Positions 11,801 through 23,800 of a stretch of 64,000 bases of DNA are shown one piece after another. This DNA comes from Sorex araneus. Its lineage: Eukaryota > Chordata > Mammalia > Eulipotyphla > Soricidae. Numbering within the stretch: position 1 is the stretch's first letter; the number at the start of each line of letters is the position of its first letter. Position numbers and translations under genes: made by a program. The DNA is taken from the NCBI RefSeq assembly GCF_027595985.1, contig NC_073306.1, positions 83,749,599 to 83,813,598 on the forward strand. Direction: 5' to 3'. The notes under the pieces are model-generated. The model was given only the letters and a program-made list of their open reading frames with translations, was not told the origin of the DNA and did no database searches.

Positions 11801-14800
11801 CCCAGGACTCTGGGTCGGTGCTGCTCTTCCAGGGATGCTGAATGGGAAGTCAGGGAGTGCGGCCCACAGACACACAGCAGACAGGACGCACCGTCTACGA
11901 GCCAGAATGAAGGCACTGGGCAGGGGAGGCAGCAGACGGCAGGGCAGAACGCCCAAGGCTGGCCCTGCTCTCTTCAACCCAGACAACACTCTCGATTCAT
12001 TCATGTGTAATAGAGGTAAAAGCACCATGGTTGGGGCCACAGAGCGGGGACAGAGGCAAGGCACCTCCTGGCACCAAACAGGGCATGGTATGATATGGCA
12101 CCACCAGGGGTCACTCCTGAGCAGAGCCAGGAATTTGCCGGAACCCCAGCACTTCCAGGTGTGGGGCACCCCCCAATTCAAAAAAAATAATAACAACACT
12201 ATGACTTAGGCATTGAATGAAGGCTTAAATCAATGCAATGCTTAGAACAGTGTCATAGAGAAAGTGCTAATGAGAGCTGGAGTGATAGCACAGTGGGTAG
12301 GGCGTTTGCCTTGCATGAGGCTGACCCGAGTTTGATTCCCAGCATCCCATATGGTCCCCCGAGCACCACCAGGAGTAATTCCTGAGTGCAGAGCCAGGAG
12401 TAACCCCTGAGCATCGCCGGATGTGACCCCCCTCCTCAAAAAAAAAAATGCTAGTGAAATGTTTATTTTGCAGTTTACAAAGTAAGACAGGGAAGAGCTG
12501 GAGCACTTAACTTACATGTAGCCGACCCAGGTTGAATCCCCAGCATCCCATATTGTCCCCTGAGCACTGCCAGGAATGATCCCCAAGTGCAGAGCCAGGA
12601 TAACCACTGAGTGTGCAAACAAAACAAAACAAAACAAAAACATGGGCCGGAGCGATAGCACAATGGGTAGGGCGTTTGCCTTGCACGCGGCCGACCTGGG
12701 TTCGATCCCCGGCATCCCATATGGTCCCCCAAGCACTGCCTGCCTGGAGTAATTCCTGAGTGCTAAAACCAGGAGTAACCCCTGAGCATCGCTGGGTGTG
12801 ACCCAAAAAGAAAAAAAAAATACTACAGGAAAAGATGGAAAACTTTTGGGGCAGGGAAGAGACAGAACAGTGGGTAAGACACTGATTTTGCATGCAGCCA
12901 ACTCAAATTTGATCCCTGAGACCCTTTATGGTCCCCAGCACTGGCAGGAATGATCCCTAAGCGAAGGGCCAGGAGTAAGCGCTGAGCACTGCTAGGTGTA
13001 ACCCCAAAACAAAACAAAAAGACTACAAACTGGGGCTGGAGCAATAGCACAGCGGGTAGGGCATTACCTTGTACGAGGCCAACCCGGGTTCAATTCCCAC
13101 CAGCATCCCATAGCATCCCACCAGCATCTCAGGCAGTCCCCTGAGCACTACCAGGAGTGATTCCTGGGTGCAAAGCCAGGAGTAACCCCTGTGCATCGCT
13201 GGGTGTGACCCAAAAAGCCAAGAAAAAAAAAAAAAGAAAGAAACTAAAAACTTTCCAAGACATGTGTTCCCTAACATTTTGATCAATCATTTATTTCTTC
13301 CTAAATGGTCCTTTGACCTGAAACGCAATGAACCAAACTGAGTTCCAATTCATCTCACTGCCTGGCCTCCCCGGGAAGGAGCTGAAAACAGTGAGCGAGG
13401 GCAGAGAAGCACCAGGCCCGACACTACCCAGGAAGGCAAACCCACACGCCCACAGAGTTGGCGCTCACACAAACACCTTCGTGGCTCTAAGCTGCTGGGA
13501 AACCACTGCGCATCCGACGCCCTCCCTTCTCAGGGAGCACCTGGGAGGAGCAGAAACGGTTTCTAAATAGAGCCAGACTCACCTGAAGGACAGTTTTCTT
13601 CTTTGTGGGCTCATCTTCCTCAGAATCTGACTAAGAGAAAAAGAAAAAGGCGTAAGGTTTTACAATAGGAGGACAAGGGCACAAACACTCCAGTGAACAT
13701 ACGCTCATACACAGAGGAAGGGGTGAACAGTGGTGGCCTCTCTGTCTGAGCTCCACCTCCACACAACCACCCACCTTGCCCCCCCCCCCCCCCCGCCAAC
13801 AGCTGCCCTGAGCTCCTCTGGTCACTTGTCACCCTGCCCCCAAAACCCACTATACAGTCTTCCTTGCTCGCACATCTAATACTTTAAATGAAGACTATTT
13901 CCTCTCGCTTCATCTTCAGTGAAAAGAAAAAGCACTCCCCATTCTTTTTCCTATAAATCTGTCCACTCAAAGACGAATGGGTTTTGGCCCACAATCTTCC
14001 CCAATCTCAGCTTCACTTCTCAAACCACTTATAAAGAGGACATAACCACAGGGCTAGGGGAGGTCCAGTGGGAGTAAGTGGTGTGTTAACTACTCTTCTA
14101 TGAGGCATTAAAGGTCAAAGTCATTGGAGAAATCCATTCTCTCTCCAAGTATGATCTATTGTCTGCCAGATAGAGCTGCCCGCGTCCAGAAGAAGCGAAA
14201 GATGATGGTGAGAATTTGGGGAACACAGAATGTCAGCTGTGTCACCCCTCTGAATCATCATGACTGTTTCCAACAACAGCTCTCACACGGAGCGTCACTC
14301 AATCCCAATGTCATACCACCTTCTATTATCAGGATGCTGCAAGGCATATACGAATAAGCATTAATGGTTTACTTAAAAAAGTCAACCCCAAAACCCAGAA
14401 GTTAAAGTAGTTCCATCTTGTCTAGGGGACATACGTTTGAGCATCAAGAAAAAAAAGACTATGCAAAGGGCTGGAGACACTGCACAGGGGATAAGGCACT
14501 TGTCTCACATATAGACAAACCAGTTCGATCCCTGGCACCAATTATGGTTCCCCAAGTATCACCAGGGTAACCCCTGAGCATTACCAGGTGTGGCACCCCA
14601 AACAAACAAATACTATAGCTCCTGCCCCTAGATAGATACACTAAAGTTCTATAGAAACAGGGGCTGGAGCAATAGCACAACGAGTAGGGCATTTGACTTG
14701 CACTCGGCCCACACGGGTTCGATTCCCAGCATCCCATATGGTCCCCCAAGCACCGCCAGGAGTAATTCCTGAGTGCATGAGCCAGGAGTAACCCCTGTGC

Positions 14801-17800
14801 ATCACCGGGTGTGACTCAAAAACCTAAAAAAAAAAAAAAAAGCTCTATAGAAACATTAAGAATTACTCTCCTCGAGGTTAGAGCGATAGCACAGCGGGTA
14901 GAGCATTTGCCTTGCACGCGGCGGCCAATCCGGGTTTGATTCCCAGCATCCCATATGGTCCCCTGAGCACCTCCAGGAGGAACTTCTGAATTCAGAGCCA
15001 GGAGTAACCCCTGAGCATCGCCGGGTGTGACCCAAAAAGAAAAAAAAATTACTCTCCTCAGCCTAGAGAGCGAGTACAGGGATGAAAAGATGCTGGCTCT
15101 GCATGCAGCAAACCCCCTTGAGTCCCCCTCACATGCATATGGTTCCCTCAGGCACTACCAAAGATCACTCCTGAGCACAGAGCCAGGAATAGCCCCTGAG
15201 CACCACAGGGTCCAATGTATCACCCCTGCCAGATTGTCCAATTCGACAGAAGGACAAAATGTTAAGCTCCAAGCACCAAAATATTTTTGACCTTTTTCAG
15301 GGATCCAAACGCTCACAGCCTCAGGGCTCCCTTATCTTTACCCACCCCAACCCTGAGCCCTAACTTCCCCCTTTCAGGAGACCGAGAACTGGCTCACTGG
15401 GGCAGGACTGTATCACACCCCCAGGCACATTTAAACTTCCCCCAGGGAAACAATCTGAAAAGAAGCACATTTTATCCCTGTTTGAGATTATTACATTTAT
15501 AAAACCACACAAACATATCCTAATTTTTTTTTTTTTAGATCCCTGGCAAACAAAAAGTGGCTACTGTCAAAGTGAAGGTAGCCTGTCCCCCAGCTAATGG
15601 ATGGAGCTGGAGGCCAGATCAGCTGTGGTCAGAGAATTCAATTTCTCTTTAAATATCGCAGAGCGTTTCCATTAGACTGACAACCCAAGTTTAACGTTTA
15701 AAAACATATTAGACAAAAAAAAAAAAACAACTTTATTACTTCTGGGTTTGGAGTTCTGCTCAGACTCCTCACTCATCATTCCCTCAACATCTTATACAAT
15801 CTTCTGAACCCCACTACAAATCATCACAGGATGGGCTCTAAATAGGATAAGACACACTGAAACAGATTCTAAAATAAGACGCTCAAAAACTGCTGATAAG
15901 GAGCGAAAGGGTACAGTGGGTAAGGTACTTACTTGCCTTGCACATGGCTGACCCAGGTTCGATCCTGGGCAACCCATATAGTCCCCGGAGCCCACCTGGA
16001 GATTCCTAAGAGCAGAGCCAGGAAGTGATGCCTGAGCACCACAGGGTATGGCCCAAAACACAGACCAAAAAAAATTGTGCTGATGGGGCCAGCAAGATAG
16101 TACAGCAGGTAAGGTGCTTGCCTTGCACACAGCCAATCAGGGGTCAATCTCCAGCATCTCACACAGTCCCTCAAGTACAACCAGGAGTGATTCCTGAGTT
16201 CAGAGCCGTTGCTGGAGGAAGGGTCCTTCCCACCGCACCAAGAAATATTTTGTGCAGAGGTCAGGGGAGGTTGCACAAAGAGCTGAAGCACATGCTTCGC
16301 CAGTGGGAACAATGGGTTTGATTCTCAACTGTGTATAGCACCCAGTACTGGGCATGTGTGGCACTCCCCTACACCCCCCAAAAAGAAGTACTGGGTCCCT
16401 TAACCTTTAGATTATGACTATTCCCCTCTGACCTGAAAGCTGGAAATCAGGGCTCCGAGAAACTCAGTCACTATTTGAGGGGGACACAGGGCATGGAGGG
16501 GGCTGGGAGGGAGGTGGGGACAGAATCTCCCCTCGGCCCTGAGAGCCACCTCTGCTAGAAGAGGCTGGAAACAGGAACTCAGGACAGGAAGAGTCCCAGA
16601 TGCCACTCAAAGCACTTCCGGACATGTGGGGGCCCAACTGGAAACTTGAAGCTCACCAAGCAATTACTCAAACATACCATGAACAAGAAGTTTTGGTTGG
16701 TTGAAGTAACAAAAGCAGGGTTCGAGGGGCTGGAGCAATAGCACAGCGGGCAGGGCGTTTGCCTTGCACGCGGCCGACCCGGGTTCTAATCCCAGCATCC
16801 CATATGGTCCCCTGAGCACCGCCAGGGGTAATTCCTGAGTGAAGAGCCAGGAGTAACCCCTGTGCATCGCCGGGTGTGACCCAAAAACAAAAACAAAAAC
16901 AAACAAACAAACAAAAAGCAGGATTCGAGCAGCTCACTGGAAAGACCTAGGAACTGGGTCCCGAGCCTTGTCTGCTCAGGCAACAGAGCCTGCAGCTGAG
17001 GGGAATACCCGGCCGTGCTGAGCAGTGCAAGGCCTAACCAACATCCCCTCACCAGGGGGAAAAAAACAGCATAACAAAAAGATGATCTGATGCTAAATGA
17101 TGTACCCTAAACCCGCCAGTCATTCTGGAGGGGAATCAGAGGGAAAGAGTCACCTCAGACTGCAAAGATTCCTTGCAGCTCCCACAATGCACTGCCAGAA
17201 GCAATGGGCTTAGCTCAGGCACAGAAATGAACTCAGACAGCGTGAGCACAGGAGCAATATCAAAACTCCTTTAATTTGTGGTAAAACAAATAGAAAAAAA
17301 AAAAAGGTTTTTTTTGGTCTTTTTGGGTCACAACCAAGCGATGTTCAGGGGTTATTCCTGGTGGTGCTTGGGGGAACCATATGGGATGCCAGGGCTCAAA
17401 CCCCAGTTGGCCAGCCAAGTGCAAGGCACTCTCTGCTGTACTACTTACTGCTCTCGCCCCAAAGCTGCCATTTCAAAGCATGCAATTCAGAGTCATTGGC
17501 ACACCCAATGCTGGAGAGCTAGCCTCACCACTACTACAATGGAGTACTACTGCCCCAGAGCAAAGTCCAAACCGATTCAACAATCATTTTACACCCACCC
17601 TCCTTCAGGCCTGGAAATCTTTCTCCCTCCCCTCCCACACCCCCTACTTGGACCACACCAGGGCAGTGCTCAGTGCCTAATCACTCCTGGCAGAGCAGGG
17701 AGACTTTATACAGCGCCAGGGACTGAACCAAGGTTGGCTGCGTGCAAGGCTATCTCTTTCTCTCTAGGAACTCGCCTACTCTGGCATGGCATGTTAGTGA

Positions 17801-20800
17801 GGCCCACCATTATATACCCTTTTTGATTCCGGCTTATTTCCCATAGTTTAAATCCTCAAAGCATCATTCCTGTTGCATCATATACCAAAACTTCCCTCCT
17901 CTGAAGGCTATGGATAATATTCCATTGTATGTGTGCACCCTGATAAGTTTACCTGCTCCTCTGTGCTGGACCCCGGGACGCTAACCCCTGGGCCACTCGG
18001 GAGAACCCAAGTCCCTGTTTTCCATGTCCACCTTGCAATGGAACTTCGAGAGCCTGTTCATTCTAACTAACCTGCAGCTGGCCGGTACAGCAGGTAGAGC
18101 GCTTACTGTGCACGAGCTTTGATATCCGGAACTCCCCAGGGTCCACCCAAAGTCCTGCCAGGAGTATCCCAAGCAGAGCTGGGTGTATGAAAAAAAATTC
18201 TAACTTTTCAAAAGACTACGCAGCTCTTTTCTCCAGGAGAGTGAGGAGTCAACTCCTAGTGACCATGGGTCTGAGGGGGGCTGTGCCGCCAGCCCCCGGG
18301 AGAACAAGGCTGGAGATTGCTGAGCTCAGAAGCAGGCACTCAGGCCTGCTGGCACAAACTGGTCTTCTCTCCAGAATAAAGTGCTGGGGGCCGAAGAGTT
18401 AGTACAGCGGAGAGGTGCTTGTCTCACACACAGCCAACCCAGTTTCAATCCTTGGCACCATATAGGGTCCCCCAGGCACCACCAGAAATGATTCCAGAGC
18501 AGAGCCAAAAGCAGGCGCTATGCAGTCAGGTGTGACCCAAACACACACACAAAAAGGATGAAGTGTCAGGAGTGACAAAAGATAGGTTAAGGCACTTGCC
18601 TGGCATACACTGACCCCAGCACCACGATTCCTTGACCACTCCTGAGCACAGAGCAAGAACAGCCCCTGAGCTCCCAAATTATAGTAGTAAAATATAACAG
18701 AGAAATAACTCAAAGGGCTGTAACACAGGCTTTGCAGGAAGGCCCATGGGGGACGATTCCCAGCACCATGAGGTCTCCTAAGAACTGCAAGAAGCAACCA
18801 TAGAGCATAAAAACAGGAGTTGCCTCTGAGCACCACCAAGTATGACAAAAAGAAAAAGAATCAAGCATTGCTTCTTCAAGAGCCTGAGAGCCTCAACAGC
18901 CACCACTGTCCTCTCTGCAGCAGCTGCCAGTAGTGACAAGACACACCCCCCGAGACTGCTGAGCAAGAACGGAAACAGACATTTTCCATTAAGCCAGGCC
19001 CAGTGGGATCTGCTAATCTCTCAGTGCCTCATTCCCCACGGCAGCCTCTTATCTTCCCAGCCACTGGCTCTGACAGACTCCCTCTCCAAAAAGCAATCAC
19101 TAGCTGCAGGGCCAGGAGCCAAGGAGGAAATAAAGACCCAGAGCAGACCTCCCCCCCCCCAAAAAAAAAAAACCCCACAGGCTCTGAATTCTAATCACTA
19201 TTCACTGCCTCTGTTGTACCCCAATTAGCCAGATTCATCAACTCTGCTCCCTGGTCTCCAGCAGCTTCTGCTTACCCCTCTTCAGCTGGGGCAGCATTTT
19301 CTCTCCCTTATTGCCCTCCTTAGCGCATCGCTGTGCGTTTCTATTTCTGATCACCATTTTTAGCAGACCCTGACAGACCAAAAGATACCTAGCTTCAAAT
19401 ACTCCTCTGCTACTCCCAATACTGTGGTTCTGGACGCACTACCTGATCACTATTTCCACTGTAAACAATGGAGGCTTCGCTGGATCACCTTAGTATATGT
19501 CTGAGACAGATGCGGTACATTCCTTCCTTTCCCTTTGTATGTAGGGTTAAAACTTAGCAGAGCTGGAATGACAGTACAGCGGGTAAAGCATTTGTCTCCT
19601 ACACGGCCAACCCAGGTTTGACCCCCAGCACCTCATCTGGTCCCCCAAACCCTGCCAGGAATGATCCCTGAACACAGAGCCAGGACTAAGTCCTGAGCAC
19701 CACCACGTGTGATCCAAAAACAAACAAATAAGCTTAGTAAAGTGGATGCTGAAAAGATATTGCAGTGGTTATAAGGGTGTCCGCTTTGCACACAGCTGAC
19801 CAGGGTTTCATCTCCAGCACTCCACATGGTACTGAACCCGAAGGAGTGATCCCAGAGCACAGCACCAAGAGTAAGCCCTGACCACCATCAAGTGTGACCC
19901 CAAAACAAACCAAAAAGACCTTAGCTAAGGAAGTATGGAGGTTAAGGTGCTTGCTTTGCATGTGGCTGACCCTGGTACAATCAACCGGCAGGAGTGTGAC
20001 CCCCTTCCCCACCACATACACACTGTTACTATCACTATCATCCCATTGCTCATCGATTTGTTCGAGCAGGAACCAGTAATGTCTCTCACTGAGAGGCTTA
20101 TTGTTACTGTTTTTGGCATATCCAATACGAATGGGTAGCTTGCCAGGCTCTGCCGTGCGGGCTCCATACTCTCGGTAGCTTGCTGGGCTCTTCGAAAGGG
20201 GCAGAGGAATCAAACACAGGTTGGCCGCGTGAAAGGCGAATGCCCACACGCAAAGAAAAATCTTAACTAAATCTACTGCTGTCAACTATAAAACGTTTAA
20301 CAGAAATGACCCAAATCAGTTTTGGCTGGTTGGTTTGGAGTGTTGATATCCAACCCAGAGGTTCCATATGCAAGGTAAGGGCTCTACCACGAGCTACATC
20401 CCCGGTCCTGAAACTACTCATTTCTGAGACAGTCCAGCCTCACAATTTCAAATGTCCACTCTAAGGTAAATGATCTGAAAGCCCAAGCAACACTAACACA
20501 GATAGCCTAAGCTTCTATTTACTCTAGAATGCACATTCTATACAGAAAATCCCCGCCGAACACATGCTCTTCTAGCTTTGGCCCACTGTGTCCTCATTTT
20601 AGAAGTCTGCATCCCCTAATTTCATGAAATCAACAAACGATCATTATTTGGAAGCAGCATGGGTGGAAGTAAGAGCCCAGAGGAGGGCCCAGAGGAGGGC
20701 GTGTGTTTTATGGATGTTCCTAATTCCTCAGCTAAGTCAGAAGCAGTCTGATGTCATGAGGAGCCCTGGGAGAGAATCTGGTGTTGCCTGCCCCCTGCCT

Positions 20801-23800
20801 GCAGCTCAGGGAGGTGCTGACCCAAATCAAACCAATCCTGTCTCTCACAGAAAACCAGAGTTGGGACTAGGATGACAGTTCAATTTAATTTTGCTTAAAA
20901 TGATAACAAAAAAATCACTAGGGCTACAGCAATAGTACAGAGGTAGGGCGCTTGCCTTGCAGGGGTAGAACCCAGGACTAATCCACAGCATCCTATATGG
21001 TCCCCCCAAGCCCTGTCAGGAAAGATCCCTGAGCACAGAACCAGGAGTAAGCCCTGAGCAACACTGGGTATGGGCCACAAACCAAAAAAATGAAAATCAA
21101 TCACAGTTGCAGGCCTCCCTGACCTGCAACAAAGGTCCCTGCAAGCAGCGGAGACTAGCCTGCACCCACAGACCAGTGCCGGGAGCAGCTGCAAAGACTC
21201 CCAGGAGCCCTTCATTTCCTAATTTCAGGACCTTTTGCATGTTCCTTTCTATGTTTAGGACATCCCCCACCCCCCATTTAAACTAGCTGGAACAGGGCTG
21301 GAGATAGTAACATTGGGTAGGGAAGCTGTCTTCCTTGTGGCCAACCTGGGTTTGATCCCCAGCATTCTATACGGTTCCCCAAGCACCGCCAGGAGTGATC
21401 CCTGAGTACAAAGCCTGCAGCAACCACCCAAGCCTTGCTGGATGTGACCTAAAAACAAAAATAACACTAGCTAGCGCTGACCTAACGGTGGTGACCCATC
21501 CAATCAAGTAAAGCTTCGATCTGCTCAATCTAGGGGCCTACAGAAAGGGTACCACCTCCCAGCTGCCTGAGCCCACAGGGCCCTCTGGAATCTTCCCCTT
21601 CACATCTCCAGTCTGGTAACACCCCTCCAAAACACACATGCTTCCTCCAGCTGTGTCCGCCCTCTGCTGCTTCCTTACCCACACTGCAACCATCTCTCAT
21701 CTGAACCTTGCTCCCTCCCTCCAGGCCTTCCATCCTGTGATCAGAGAGGCCTTACTCCATTGCGCCCCCAGATTTATGTCCAAAGGCCTCAGCAGGGCAC
21801 CCAAGGCCCTAAGCATCAGGCCTTGGTCTCTTCTCCAGGTCATTCCCACCTTCCTCTGCCCGCTATGAACTCCCAAAATAAAGCACTCTGCTCTGCACTC
21901 TGTCCTGGTTGCTCTGGCCTCCTGTTCACTTCTGATCTGTTTGGACATCATCTCCCCAGCTGCTGGTTGAACGCGTGCCAATAGGCTCGTTCCACAGCTC
22001 CAATTTGCTCCTGGTTCCTGGCTAGACTGAAATCTATTCTGTGGGCTGTCTCCTCCAACAATCCAGAACTCCTTGAGGGCAGGGTCTATGAAAAGGGCAG
22101 AGCAGCAGCCAATAGCAAACGAACAAAGGACTAAGAGTGCAGGGTGAGTAGTTCCTGCCTCCACACCGAATGAATACTCCACAGAAAATTTGTTAAGGAG
22201 GGCCAGAACAATAGTACAGAGGGTAGGGTGCTTGCCTTGCATGTGCCCACCCGGGTTCGATCCCCAGCATTCCCATATGGTCCCCCATGCACCACCAGGA
22301 GTGATTCCTGAGTGCAGCGCCAGAGCCAAGAGTAAGAACATTAGTTAAGGAATTTGACTGATCAATTCGGTCCTCAAAATGTTGTAGGAGCTAAAGGCTA
22401 CTCAGCGCAAGAACCAAGGGGCACAGAAATGGAGGAAACACAATTACTTTAATGATGAAGGGCACCTACTTCCACTGACCATCTTTCTTATATTACATCG
22501 TCCCAGGTATTATGTGTTCAGAAAAAATTACCGACTTGAACCAGAACAAAAATGGGAAACTGAACCAGCTGAGAGTTAAGATTAGGCTTTATTTTAATAA
22601 TCCACTTTGTAGTTCATCTCAGGACTTCAGTGAATGATACTTACAAAGGAGGGACAGAGGAGAAATCCACAGGGCTTTCGGCCACTTCAGCCAGCCTTCA
22701 TGGAAGATTCTACCACCTCTACTAGCACTTTAAAGTGACCTTCAAAACAGGCACCTTCCACGGAGGAAGAAAGCAGGCTGACTCAGCACCATCTTCCCTG
22801 ACAAAACAATTAGGCTCAGATCTAGTTTGGGACAAAGAGAATCCTGAGGAAATGACCTCTATCTCACTTCAAATTTTTGTTTTGGGGCCAAACCTGGCGG
22901 TACTCAGGATCACACCTGGTGGGACTTGGGGACCATAAGTGGTACTAGATAATAAAACCGAGTTGGCTGCATGGAAGCCAAGCTCCTTAACCACTGTACT
23001 ATCTTTCCTGCTCCTCGTTTAGAACTCTTATTCTTTATTTTTTTTCTTTTTGAGTCACACCTGGCAATGCACAGGGATTACTCCTGGCTCTGCACTCAGG
23101 AATCACCCCTGGCAGTGCCCAGAGGACCATATGGGAAGCTGGGAATCGAACCCGGGTCAGTCACGTGCAAGGCAAATGCCCTACCGGCTGGCTATCGCTC
23201 CAGTCCCGAGAAAGATTTTTTTTGATCCTAGACTTAGAAATGATAAAGACTCACATGAGATGTCATTTCTCACCTAATGAAAGGGGGATGAGGGTATGGA
23301 GGAAAGTTTGGAAGATGATAGTGAAATTAGTATTGTGAGGAAAATTTGGGAACTTTCCTCCAAGAACCCACACGCACTCAGGTTCCTTCACTCAGAAGAC
23401 ACCCAGGCAAAACTATTCAGTACGTAATACTTTTAACTGTTCTACTTAGTGTTTTAAATTAGTATCAGGAGCCAGAGAGATAGTACAGCTAGGAAGGCAC
23501 GTGCCTTGCATGCAGCCCACCCGGGTTCAGTCCCTGGAATCCCATATGGTGCCCCAATCCTACCAGGTGAGGTCCCTGAGCACAGTCAGGTGACGTCCAA
23601 AAAAAAAAGAGAAGAAAAAGAACAACTAGGGTAAGGGCCAGAGATACTAAAGCAGGTTCGATCCACAGTACCATGTAAGGTTCCCTTAGCACTACAGGAG
23701 TGATCTCTGAACACAAAGCCAGGAGTAAGTTCTAAGCAGTGCCAGGTGTGGACCAAAACAATGAGAGAGAGAGGGAAAAAAAGAACTAGGGCCAGCACAA

